This document shows, in pieces, positions 43,242 through 51,331 of a stretch of 64,000 nt of DNA. Numbering within the stretch: position 1 is the stretch's first letter; each line of letters starts with the position of its first letter. A model generated the notes under the pieces. That model was not told the DNA's origin. It saw only the letters and a list, made by a program, of their open reading frames with translations, and made no database searches. Made by a program: the position numbers and the translations under genes. The DNA comes from Pseudomonas triticifolii. GTDB lineage: Bacteria; Pseudomonadota; Gammaproteobacteria; Pseudomonadales; Pseudomonadaceae. The stretch lies in the NCBI RefSeq assembly GCF_014358015.1, contig NZ_JACONV010000001.1, positions 62,001-126,000 on the forward strand, read 5' to 3'.

Positions 43242-43709
43242 TCAATCCAGCGGCAACTCGGTAGTGCGCTTGACCGTGCTCATGGCGATATTGGAGTGCG
43301 CCTCGTGCACATGAGGCAGTTGCAGCAGATGATCACGCAGGAAGCGCTCGTAGCTGGCAATGTCCTGTGCCACGACCTTTAGCATGAAGTCCATCCCCCC
43401 CGCCATGGTGTAGCACTCCAGCACCTCCGGGTGGCCGATGATGGCCTCTTCGAACTCGGCCAGGTAACGCCTGCCATGCCCCGATAACTTGACCTCGACA
43501 AACACCGTCATGCTCAGCCCCAGCTTTTGCGCGCTGAGCAAGGCAACGGTGCGTTCGATCACGCCGTCTTCCTGAAGCCTGTGAATGCGACGCCAGCAGG
43601 GCGATTGGGACAGTTCCACCCGCTCGGCAATTTCTGCCGCCGACAGGTCGGCGTCATGCTGCAACAGGCGAAGAATCTTGCGATCGATAGGGCTCAATTT
43701 AAGCTGCAT
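43242..43709 (-). CDS. Lrp/AsnC-family regulator
   Basis: 155 residues. N-terminal HTH (about 5-60: I-D-R-K-I-L-R-L-L-Q-H-D-A, A-E-I-A-E-R-V-E-L-S-Q-S-P-C-W-R-R-I) and C-terminal RAM domain (H-P-E-V-L-E-C-Y-T-M-A-G-G-M-D-F-M-L-K-V). It is divergent from the indolepyruvate oxidoreductase gene with a 186-base gap, the arrangement in which an Lrp-type protein senses an amino acid and controls a catabolic gene. Confidence 0.9.
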   Translation of the reverse strand: MQLKLSPIDRKILRLLQHDADLSAAEIAERVELSQSPCWRRIHRLQEDGVIERTVALLSAQKLGLSMTVFVEVKLSGHGRRYLAEFEEAIIGHPEVLECYTMAGGMDFMLKVVAQDIASYERFLRDHLLQLPHVHEAHSNIAMSTVKRTTELPLD

Positions 43710-43895
43710 GAATTGACCTTGTTTTTTGTTTTTTTCGAAAAAGGCATGCTCAATATCAGCAGATATTTGCCAATTTAGAAAGAAAAAGCCTCTTTTCTAC
43801 AGGCAGTCTAATGACAAGGCCGCCGGGCTGGACCGTCCCGGCGAAATGGACCTTATTCATAAGAAAGCCTGAATAAAAACAAGAGAGGTATCTGC

Positions 43896-46800
43896 ATGTC
43901 CCTGGCTGATATTCGTCTGGATGATAAATACCGGCTCGCCACCGGCAACCTGTACCTCACCGGTACGCAGGCCCTGACCCGGCTGCCGATGCTGCAAAAG
44001 CAGCGTGACGAAGCGCGCGGGCTGAACACGGCGGGGTTCATTTCCGGCTATCGCGGGTCGCCATTGGGGAATCTGGACAAGAGCCTGTGGGACGCCAAGG
44101 AATACCTCCAGCAAAACGCCATCCATTTTCAGCCCGGCATCAATGAAGAGCTGGCCGCCACAGCGGTGTGGGGCAGCCAGCAAGTGAACCTGTTTCCGCA
44201 AGGCAAATACGACGGTGTATTCGCGCTCTGGTATGGCAAAGGCCCCGGTGTGGATCGCTGCGGCGATGTGTTCAAGCACGGCAACTCGGCCGGCGTTGGC
44301 GCCAATGGCGGGGTGTTAATCCTCGCGGGCGACGATCATGGCTGCAAGTCCTCCACCATTGCGCACCAGAGCGAACACGCCTTCATCGCGTCGATGATCC
44401 CGGTGCTCAACCCCAGCAACGTCCAGGAAATTCTCGACTACGGCATCATCGGTTGGGAGCTGTCACGCTACAGCGGTTGCTGGGTAGCGATGAAGACCAT
44501 CGCTGAAAACGTAGATTCGTCTGCAGTCGTGGAAGTCGATCCGCTGCGCATGCAGACTCGCATTCCCGAAGATTTCGTACTGCCCGAAGGCGGTTTGCAC
44601 ATTCGCTGGCCTGACCCACCGCTGGCGCAGGAAGCACGACTCAACACCTACAAGATCTACGCCGCCAGAGCGTTCGCCCGTGCCAACCAGTTGAACAAAG
44701 TGGTCATCGACTCCGCGCAGCCACGGCTGGGCATCGTCACCACGGGCAAATCCTATCTGGATGTGCGTCAGGCCCTTGAAGAACTGGGCATTGATGAGCA
44801 ACTGTGTGATCAGGTCGGCATCCGGGTATTGAAGGTCGGCATGAGCTGGCCGCTGGAGCCGGTGTCGGTGCATGACTTTGCCCAAGGCCTTGACGAGATT
44901 CTGGTCGTCGAAGAGAAGCGCAGCGTCATCGAGGATCAGATGACCGGCCAGCTCTATAACTGGCCCGTGGACCGCCGCCCGGTGGTGGTGGGCGAGTTCG
45001 ACGAGCAGGGCCGTTCGCTGTTGCCGAACCTGAGTGAACTGACACCTGCAATGATCGCGCGGGTCATCGCAAAACGGCTCGCGCCGTTCTACAGCAGCCC
45101 GCAGATCGAAGCGCGTCTGCAGTTTCTCAGTGAGAAGGAAAAGGCCCTGCAGGCACCGCTGTTCAATACCCAGCGCACGCCACATTTCTGCTCCGGTTGT
45201 CCGCATAACACCTCCACCCGCGTGCCGGAAGGCAGCAGGGCCCTGGCTGGTATCGGCTGTCACTACATGACGATCTGGATGGACCGGGCGACCGACACCT
45301 TCACCCAGATGGGCGGCGAGGGCGTGACCTGGATCGGCCAGGCACCGTTTACCGAAACCCCGCATGTGTTCCAGAACCTTGGGGATGGCACCTACTTTCA
45401 CTCAGGGCATCTGGCCTTGCGGGCCGCCGTCGCTTCCAAGGTCAACATCACCTACAAGATTCTCTACAACGATGCCGTGGCCATGACGGGCGGGCAGCCT
45501 ATCGATGGCGTGCTGCGTGTCGATCAGTTGAGTCGTCAGGTATTCAATGAAGGCGTGCAGCGTATTGCGCTGGTGTCGGACGAGCCCGACAAATATCCGA
45601 ACCGCGAAGGTTTCGCGCCGATCACCACCTTTCACCATCGGCGTGACCTGGACAGCGTGCAGCGTGAGTTGCGCGAGTTCAAAGGCGTTTCGGTGATCAT
45701 CTACGACCAGACCTGCGCCACCGAGAAGCGTCGCCGCCGCAAGCGCGGCACAATGCCGGATCTGGAAAAGCGCGCCTTGATCAACCCTGCGGTATGTGAA
45801 GGCTGCGGCGATTGCGGCGTGAAATCCGGCTGCCTGTCCGTGCTGCCCAAGGAAACCGCTCAGGGCCGCAAGCGTGAAATCGACCAGAACGCCTGCAACA
45901 AGGATTTCAGTTGCGTTGAAGGCTTCTGCCCAAGCTTCGTGACCGTTCACGGCGGCAAACTGCGCAAGCCGGTTCTGCCGCAACAGGTCCAGGCGTTTGC
46001 CTCGCTGCCGGAGCCGACGCTGCCGTCGCTGGAGCGGCCGTTCAATATTCTATTGCCTGGCGTGGGTGGTACGGGTGTGACCACGGTCGGCGCAATGCTG
46101 GGTTATGCCGCCAATCTGGAAGGCAAGGGTTGCAGCGTGCTGGATCAGGCGGGGCTCGCGCAGAAGTTCGGGCCGGTGGTCAGCCACATCCGCATCGCCG
46201 CTCGCCAGCAGGATCTGTTCGCGGTGCGTATCGCCGCAGGCGAAGCGCATTTGCTATTGGGGTGTGACCTTCTGGTGGCTGCCGGGCCGGATGCGATTGC
46301 CAAACTGGACAGCGCCATTTCCCATGCCGTGGTCAACAGTCAACAGACCCCGACGGCGGAGTTCACGCGTAATCCGGACGCAGTGTTCCCGGTCGAGGCG
46401 ATGAAGCAGACCATCATTGATGCGGTAGGCGCTGAGAAAACCCACTTTGTGGAAGCCACTTCGCTGGCGACCCGTTTGATGGGCGACAGCATTGCCAGCA
46501 ACCTGTTCATGCTCGGTTATGCCTATCAACTGGGCCTGATCCCGTTGACGTCGCAGGCCATCGAAAAGGCCATCGAGCTCAACGGCGTGTCAGTCAAACT
46601 CAATCAGCAAGCCTTTTTGTGGGGCCGCCGCACCGCTCATGATGCTGCTGCGGTCGAAGCATTCGTCAATCCGAAACAAGAGGCGGCCGAGCCGTCGCAA
46701 CTGACGCTGGAACAACGCATTCAGAGCAATGTGGATACGCTGGCCGAGTACCAGAACCGTGCCTATGCCGACCGCTACCTGACGCTGGTGCAGCAGGTTC

Positions 46801-47378
46801 GCGACGCCGAGTCGCGGCTGTTTCCGGGGCAGCCGCTGGCCCTGACCGAAGCGGTGGCGTTCAACTACTTCAAGCTGTTGGCCTACAAGGATGAGTACGA
46901 GGTGGCGCGGCTGTACAGCAATGGCGATTTCACTCGGCAACTGCAGGCGCAGTTCGAAGGCGATTACCGTCTGGAGTTTCATCTGGCACCGTCCTGGCTT
47001 GCCAAGCGCGACCCGCACACCGGGCAACCGCGCAAACGCAGTTTCGGTCCGTGGATGTTGCGGGCGTTCGATGTGCTGGCCAAATTCAAGTTTCTGCGTG
47101 GCACGGCTTTCGACCCGTTTGGCCGCAGCCTGGAGCGCCAACAGGAGCGTGAGCTTATTAAGCGCTATGTCAGCGATATCGAGTTGATCCTGCAACACTT
47201 GCAGGCGGGCAATCGCCACACGGCGTTGAGTCTGGCGCGCTTGCCTGAGCGGATTCGCGGCTACGGGCACGTCAAGGAAAGCGCGATGAACGCCGCAGCC
47301 TTGCAGGCAAGTGTGTTGCGTCGCAGCCTGGAGAGTGGCGAGGTGGCAGCGCCGAAACTGTACGAAGTGGCTGCATAA
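43896..47378 (+). CDS. Indolepyruvate ferredoxin oxidoreductase, fused single-chain type
   Basis: 1160 residues, one long polypeptide carrying the alpha, beta-like and gamma parts. The N-terminal half includes the thiamine-diphosphate and transketolase-like region (G-S-P-L-G, G-Y-R-G-S, C-S-G-C-P-H-N-T-S). Cys clusters at about 634-650 (C-E-G-C-G-D-C) and 667-678 (C-N-K-D-F-S-C, C-P) bind iron-sulphur. The C-terminal gamma domain begins near 721 (L-P-G-V-G-G-T-G-V-T-T-V-G). The enzyme decarboxylates aryl pyruvates to acyl-CoA with ferredoxin. The Lrp-type divergent regulator suggests aromatic amino-acid breakdown. Confidence 0.9.
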   Translation: MSLADIRLDDKYRLATGNLYLTGTQALTRLPMLQKQRDEARGLNTAGFISGYRGSPLGNLDKSLWDAKEYLQQNAIHFQPGINEELAATAVWGSQQVNLFPQGKYDGVFALWYGKGPGVDRCGDVFKHGNSAGVGANGGVLILAGDDHGCKSSTIAHQSEHAFIASMIPVLNPSNVQEILDYGIIGWELSRYSGCWVAMKTIAENVDSSAVVEVDPLRMQTRIPEDFVLPEGGLHIRWPDPPLAQEARLNTYKIYAARAFARANQLNKVVIDSAQPRLGIVTTGKSYLDVRQALEELGIDEQLCDQVGIRVLKVGMSWPLEPVSVHDFAQGLDEILVVEEKRSVIEDQMTGQLYNWPVDRRPVVVGEFDEQGRSLLPNLSELTPAMIARVIAKRLAPFYSSPQIEARLQFLSEKEKALQAPLFNTQRTPHFCSGCPHNTSTRVPEGSRALAGIGCHYMTIWMDRATDTFTQMGGEGVTWIGQAPFTETPHVFQNLGDGTYFHSGHLALRAAVASKVNITYKILYNDAVAMTGGQPIDGVLRVDQLSRQVFNEGVQRIALVSDEPDKYPNREGFAPITTFHHRRDLDSVQRELREFKGVSVIIYDQTCATEKRRRRKRGTMPDLEKRALINPAVCEGCGDCGVKSGCLSVLPKETAQGRKREIDQNACNKDFSCVEGFCPSFVTVHGGKLRKPVLPQQVQAFASLPEPTLPSLERPFNILLPGVGGTGVTTVGAMLGYAANLEGKGCSVLDQAGLAQKFGPVVSHIRIAARQQDLFAVRIAAGEAHLLLGCDLLVAAGPDAIAKLDSAISHAVVNSQQTPTAEFTRNPDAVFPVEAMKQTIIDAVGAEKTHFVEATSLATRLMGDSIASNLFMLGYAYQLGLIPLTSQAIEKAIELNGVSVKLNQQAFLWGRRTAHDAAAVEAFVNPKQEAAEPSQLTLEQRIQSNVDTLAEYQNRAYADRYLTLVQQVRDAESRLFPGQPLALTEAVAFNYFKLLAYKDEYEVARLYSNGDFTRQLQAQFEGDYRLEFHLAPSWLAKRDPHTGQPRKRSFGPWMLRAFDVLAKFKFLRGTAFDPFGRSLERQQERELIKRYVSDIELILQHLQAGNRHTALSLARLPERIRGYGHVKESAMNAAALQASVLRRSLESGEVAAPKLYEVAA

Positions 47379-47389
47379 GACCTTGTGAG

Positions 47390-47423
47390 GCGGTTCGCTT
47401 GACCGGTCGGACAAGCGATCCGC
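47390..47423. terminator. Hairpin between converging genes
   Basis: 12-base arms GCGGTTCGCTTG and CAAGCGATCCGC pair with one mismatch around a 10-base loop. It lies between the indolepyruvate oxidoreductase stop and the cobM stop. No T-run is seen. Confidence 0.5.
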
Positions 47424-47424
47424 T

Positions 47425-48177
47425 TCATTCTGAAGGCCGAAACACGTGTGCGTGACCTGCACGATACAGCGATGACTCGCTGAACGTGTCGTTCGCCAGC
47501 ACTCGACCTACCACGATCAATGCGGTGCGCCGAAACCCTTTGGTCTGCACTTTCTCTTCTATATCGGCGAGCGTGCCCTGCACCCAGTCCTGATCAGGCC
47601 AGCTGGCGCGGTGCACCACGGCAATCGGGCAGTCCGCTCCATAGTGCGGGACGAGTTCTTCGATGATCCGGTGCAGGTTATTGACCCCCAGATGAATCGC
47701 CATGGTCGCTCGATGTTGAGCCAGGCTGGCCAACTCTTCGCCGGGCGGCATTGAGGTCTTGTCGGCATAGCGGGTCAGGATCACGCTTTGCGAGATGTCC
47801 GGCAGGGTCAGTTCGGTGCCCAGCAGCGCAGCACAGGCTGCTGTCGCCGTGACGCCGGGGATGATTTCGAAAGGAATGCCCAGTTCCCGCAGATGGCGGA
47901 TCTGCTCACCAATCGCGCCATACAGGCTCGGGTCTCCCGAATGCACCCGCGCCACATCATGGCCCTGCGCATGGGCTTCCTTGATCAGGTCAATGATCTG
48001 TTTCAGGTGCAATGCGGCGCTGTTGACGACCTGAACGGCTTGATTGCCTTCCAGTACCGCCACCGGCACCAGCGAGCCTGCGTAGATAATGATCGGGCAA
48101 CTGCGGATCAGGCGTTGACCCTTGACGGTGATCAGCTCCGGGTCGCCAGGGCCTGCGCCGATGAAAAAAACAGTCAA
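47425..48177 (-). CDS. cobM: Precorrin-4 C(11)-methyltransferase CobM
   Basis: 250 residues. S-adenosylmethionine-dependent tetrapyrrole methylase fold: F-I-G-A-G-P-G-D-P-E-L-I-T at the start, V-H-S-G-D-P-S-L-Y-G-A, P-G-V-T-A-T-A-A-C-A-A and a C-terminal R-T-A-L-I-V-V-G. It methylates C-11 of precorrin-4 in aerobic cobalamin synthesis. The start is a TTG at 48177 with GGAG six bases upstream; upstream in-frame sequence lacks family character. It is last in the cbtB-cbtA-cobE-cobM run, 31 bases after cobE. Confidence 0.92.
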   Translation of the reverse strand: MTVFFIGAGPGDPELITVKGQRLIRSCPIIIYAGSLVPVAVLEGNQAVQVVNSAALHLKQIIDLIKEAHAQGHDVARVHSGDPSLYGAIGEQIRHLRELGIPFEIIPGVTATAACAALLGTELTLPDISQSVILTRYADKTSMPPGEELASLAQHRATMAIHLGVNNLHRIIEELVPHYGADCPIAVVHRASWPDQDWVQGTLADIEEKVQTKGFRRTALIVVGRVLANDTFSESSLYRAGHAHVFRPSE

Positions 48178-48208
48178 TGAAATCTCCAGAATCGGGTTGA
48201 GGGCGCCA

Positions 48209-48658
48209 TTATCCGCCCTTGGCAGGGCTCGATGCCAAAGCAAAGGTGGCTTGGGCGTTCTTCTGGCGGCTGATTGCCAGTGCTGCGGTGCCGTCCCCAA
48301 GGCTGGCTGCCAGGGCCAGCGCTGTCCCTTCTGCTACCCCGTGGCAGCCCGTTGTGTTGAGCGTCTGTGCTGAGCGATGCGTCATGTGCAGCTCCCATGA
48401 CACCAGCTCTGCCGCGTGAAAGAACACCAGCGGCACGTCCAGTTGCCTGGCCAGTTCCAGCAAACCAGGCTCGTCACGCTTCAGGTCAATGGACGCCAGG
48501 GCTGTGACGTCACGGATGTCCAGCCCGGGGGCTTGCAGATGGTGTTCAATCAGCTCACGCAACACCCCGGCGGGGCAGCCGCGCCGGCAACCCAGGCCCA
48601 CGACCATGACGGGCGTGGGCAGGGCGTGGGTCTGCTCAGGCCGTATGCGGTTCGGCAT
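48209..48658 (-). CDS. cobE: Cobalamin biosynthesis protein CobE (CbiG C-terminal domain)
   Basis: 149 residues. V-V-G-L-G-C-R-R-G near the start and A-S-I-D-L-K-R-D-E-P-G-L plus C-H-G-V-A-E-G-T-A match CobE/CbiG-C, needed for aerobic cobalamin ring synthesis. The start ATG lies inside the end of cbtA (23-base overlap), so translation is coupled. It sits directly before cobM. Confidence 0.87.
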   Translation of the reverse strand: MPNRIRPEQTHALPTPVMVVGLGCRRGCPAGVLRELIEHHLQAPGLDIRDVTALASIDLKRDEPGLLELARQLDVPLVFFHAAELVSWELHMTHRSAQTLNTTGCHGVAEGTALALAASLGDGTAALAISRQKNAQATFALASSPAKGG

Positions 48659-49358
48659 GCTGCAGGTCCACGTTGTTACGGCGGAACAACCAGGCGCTGA
48701 TCAGCCCCATCGCCACCCAGAACACGGCGTTGGTCAGCAGCGACGCAATAATGAACTGTGATTCCAGCGCTTCAGGCGCAAGGCTTTCATGAACCAGTGG
48801 TTGCGGTGCGCCGATCACGTGAGGCACGAGCAGAATGGCAACCCCCAGTACTTTGAGCAGCAGGTTCTGACCGAAGACCAGCAGCGCAATGCCAGCAGCC
48901 GTGGAGGCTGCGGTGCCAATCCACCAGAACTGGCGCTGGCTGAGTTCGGCGGCGGCAGTGCCCGGCAATTCCGGCGGCAGGCCCAGGGTCGGTGCCAGTA
49001 CGAATACCGCGAAACCCGCCAGACCCCACCAGACGCCCTGAACGGTGCTCCCCGGAGCGCGCAAGGTATAAAGCCCGGCGAGCATGAACGCGAAGCCTAC
49101 TGCTACGACCAGATTGCCGCCGGTGGTAGACAGCACGCGCTGCCAGCCGTTTTCCGGCTCCCAGGCGGCTTCATCGTGTGCATGAGTGTGCTCGGCCGCA
49201 ACACCGGCTGCATGTTCATGGACCTGCTCGGCAGGGGCGTTTTCATAGGTTTCTGCCTGCTGGATCAGCGGGGACACCCAGAAACTTTGTACCAATGTCA
49301 GCAGCAACGCTGCCAGCAGGCCGGTGAAGCCTGCGGTGGGCACGATTCGCTTGAACAT
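48636..49358 (-). CDS. cbtA: Cobalt transporter subunit CbtA
   Basis: 240 residues from the ATG at 49358. Membrane protein with about five to six helices. A His/Glu-rich loop after helix 1 (H-E-H-A-A-G, E-H-T-H-A-H-D-E) is proposed to bind cobalt. CbtA and CbtB form the B12-regulated cobalt importer typical of pseudomonads. The riboswitch upstream of cbtB controls it. Confidence 0.9.
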   Translation of the reverse strand: MFKRIVPTAGFTGLLAALLLTLVQSFWVSPLIQQAETYENAPAEQVHEHAAGVAAEHTHAHDEAAWEPENGWQRVLSTTGGNLVVAVGFAFMLAGLYTLRAPGSTVQGVWWGLAGFAVFVLAPTLGLPPELPGTAAAELSQRQFWWIGTAASTAAGIALLVFGQNLLLKVLGVAILLVPHVIGAPQPLVHESLAPEALESQFIIASLLTNAVFWVAMGLISAWLFRRNNVDLQHAEPHTA

Positions 49359-49368
49359 TGTGTTGTCC

Positions 49369-49554
49369 TCAATGACAAGGGAAGGCGGCGCTGTGACGGG
49401 TGTCATGCGCAGCATTGTGCACCGCGGCGATGTGCGAAAAACCGGCGAAGTACACCAGGCACGCGCCCAGTAGCGCCGCGCTGATCGCTGCGCTCAGGCG
49501 TTGGGTACGGGTGGAGCTGGCTGCGGCCGATGGGCTGCTGCTGATGGTCGTCAT
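49369..49554 (-). CDS. cbtB: Cobalt transporter subunit CbtB
   Basis: 61 residues from the ATG at 49554. One membrane helix (L-S-A-A-I-S-A-A-L-L-G-A-C-L-V-Y-F-A-G) and a His-rich tail, H-N-A-A-H-D-T-R-H, the CbtB signature. It is the first gene of the leftward B12 operon, separated from cbtA by 10 bases and preceded by a cobalamin riboswitch. Confidence 0.9.
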   Translation of the reverse strand: MTTISSSPSAAASSTRTQRLSAAISAALLGACLVYFAGFSHIAAVHNAAHDTRHSAAFPCH

Positions 49555-49679
49555 GGCGTTCCCTCTAGAGTTGTAGCGTCTTGAGTGTGAAAGCAGGCCA
49601 TGCGCACAGATACCCACTGACGGGCGTCAGAGGTTTCAACGGCGCCCGCCCACCGCGGGTGTGTCATTTGAAAACGTAG

Positions 49680-49868
49680 CGGGCCGGTCTCCGGGCTCGC
49701 GAGGGGCAAGACAATGATGTCCAGCCGTTGAAGTCACCTTCCCATGCCGAAGCACAGTGGATCTGACTTCCTCTCGCTTACCGTTGCGGGGGCAGCACCG
49801 GACTTGCTCAGCAATCTGAGCGCACCGGTTTCCCGTTTCACCCCGTGAGGGGCACCCGTAACAAGGCG
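49680..49868 (-). promoter_or_regulatory. Cobalamin riboswitch upstream of cbtB
   Basis: On the minus strand: a GGTGCCC...GGGGTGAAACGGGAA opening, the B12-box GCCCCCGCAACGGTAA and the closing GCCCGGAGACCGGCC. These are the conserved blocks of the cobalamin riboswitch. Bound adenosylcobalamin is expected to turn off the cobalt-import/corrin genes. Ends are estimated. Confidence 0.92.
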
Positions 49869-49896
49869 CACAGGAGACCATGCGCAGTGCGGGATC

Positions 49897-49915
49897 GTCA
49901 ATCTCAACGATTGAC
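49897..49915. promoter_or_regulatory. Inverted repeat holding divergent minus-35 boxes
   Basis: GTCAATC-N5-GATTGAC, perfect 7-bp arms, lies in the 74-base gap between the two riboswitches. The right arm provides TTGACC (49911-49916), and TAGCCT at 49934-49939 follows after 17 bases, a fair promoter for cobW. The left arm provides TTGACG for the leftward operon. Confidence 0.45.
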
Positions 49916-49942
49916 CTGTCAGCGGGCACTGCGTAGCCTTGC

Positions 49943-50148
49943 CGGTTCGAGGTTCTTCGCTTGCAGTCCAGTGCTCAAGCGCAGCTAAGACGGGAATGCG
50001 GTCGATGCCGCAGCTGCCCCCGCAACTGTAAACGGTCATGTTCATCGCACAGCCACTGCTCCGGCGGGAAGGCGCGATGAATGCGTATTGGCGAGGCTTG
50101 GACAGTCCGCTGAGCGCCACCGTAAGCCAGGAGACCTGCCTCGAACCG
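49943..50148 (+). promoter_or_regulatory. Cobalamin riboswitch upstream of cobW
   Basis: On the plus strand: CGGTTCGAGG near the 5' end, GACGGGAATGCGGT, the B12-box GCCCCCGCAACTGTAA and the closing GCCAGGAGACCTGCCTCGAAC. It controls the rightward cobW-cobN operon. Confidence 0.92.
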
Positions 50149-50266
50149 GGCCAAGGCCTGCGAATTCTCATTACAACCGGGCGGGGTGATCCGGTGGCGA
50201 TTTGATCCGTGTGCATCGCACGCGGCTCTCGTCCTGTTCGCCCGCCGCATCGCCAAAGGGCACCTG

Positions 50267-51328
50267 ATGAAAACACTGGCCAAGCTTCCCGTCACCATCG
50301 TTACCGGCTTCCTGGGCTCGGGCAAAACCACCCTGTTGCGGCACATGCTCGATAACGCCGAAGGGCGGCGCATCGCGGTGATCGTCAACGAATTCGGCGA
50401 GCTGGGTATCGACGGCGAAATCCTCAAACAATGCACCATCGGTTGCACCGAAGAAGAAGCCAACGGTCGCGTCTATGAGCTGGCCAACGGCTGCCTGTGC
50501 TGCACGGTTCAGGAAGAGTTCTTTCCGGTGATGCGTGAACTGGTAGCCCGTCGCGGCGACCTGGACCATATCCTGATCGAAACCAGCGGTCTGGCGCTGC
50601 CAAAACCCCTGGTTCAAGCGTTCCAGTGGCCGGAAATTCGTAACGCCTGCACGGTCGATGCGGTCATCACTGTGGTCGATAGCCCGGCGGTATTGGCAGG
50701 CACCTTCGCCGCCTTCCCGGATCAGGTTGATGCCCAGCGCAAACTGGACCCGAATCTGGATCACGAGTCGCCCCTGCATGAGCTGTTTGCCGACCAGTTG
50801 GCCAGCGCTGATCTGGTCATCCTCAACAAGGCCGACATGATCGACGCCGACGGTCTTGCTGCGGTGCGCGCCGAAGTTGCCGAAGAGTTGCCGCCCGCGG
50901 TCAAAGTGATCGAGGCCAGCAGCGGCCGCTTGCCGATCAGCGTGTTGTTGGGTGTCGGTGCCGAGTCCGAAGTGCACATTGATGGCCGCAAGACTCACCA
51001 TGACCATCACGACGGTGAAGATGATGACCACGATCATGACGCTTTCGATTCGATTTCGATCAAACTGCCGCAAGCAGATGAGGCTGTATTGCTCAGTGCG
51101 TTGAATCAACTGGTTGTGCAGCACGGCATTCTGCGCGTCAAAGGCTTTGCGGCCATTCCTGGCAAGCCGATGCGTCTGCTGATCCAGGGTGTGGGTACGC
51201 GTTTTGACAAGCACTTTGATCGTGCCTGGCGCGCCGACGAAGAGCGACTGACCAATCTGGTGTTGATCGGCCAGGAACTGGACGCCGCTGCACTGGAAGC
51301 GCAACTCAACGCTGCGATTGCGGGCTGA
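50267..51328 (+). CDS. cobW: CobW-type GTP-dependent cobalt chaperone
   Basis: 353 residues from the ATG at 50267. G3E P-loop GTPase: Walker A G-F-L-G-S-G-K-T-T at 14-22, the metal site G-C-L-C-C-T near residue 75, and N-K-A-D for guanine. A His-rich stretch (H-H-D-H-H-D-G, D-H-D-H-D) at about 243-258 suits metal binding. In cobalamin operons CobW delivers cobalt to the chelatase. Riboswitch upstream, cobN four bases downstream. Confidence 0.92.
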   Translation: MKTLAKLPVTIVTGFLGSGKTTLLRHMLDNAEGRRIAVIVNEFGELGIDGEILKQCTIGCTEEEANGRVYELANGCLCCTVQEEFFPVMRELVARRGDLDHILIETSGLALPKPLVQAFQWPEIRNACTVDAVITVVDSPAVLAGTFAAFPDQVDAQRKLDPNLDHESPLHELFADQLASADLVILNKADMIDADGLAAVRAEVAEELPPAVKVIEASSGRLPISVLLGVGAESEVHIDGRKTHHDHHDGEDDDHDHDAFDSISIKLPQADEAVLLSALNQLVVQHGILRVKGFAAIPGKPMRLLIQGVGTRFDKHFDRAWRADEERLTNLVLIGQELDAAALEAQLNAAIAG

Positions 51329-51331
51329 CCC

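Noticed and set aside
43896..47378. Possible frameshift or fusion error making the 1160-residue protein
   Set aside because: Single-chain indolepyruvate oxidoreductases of this length are a known form, and motifs are in the right order without a break.
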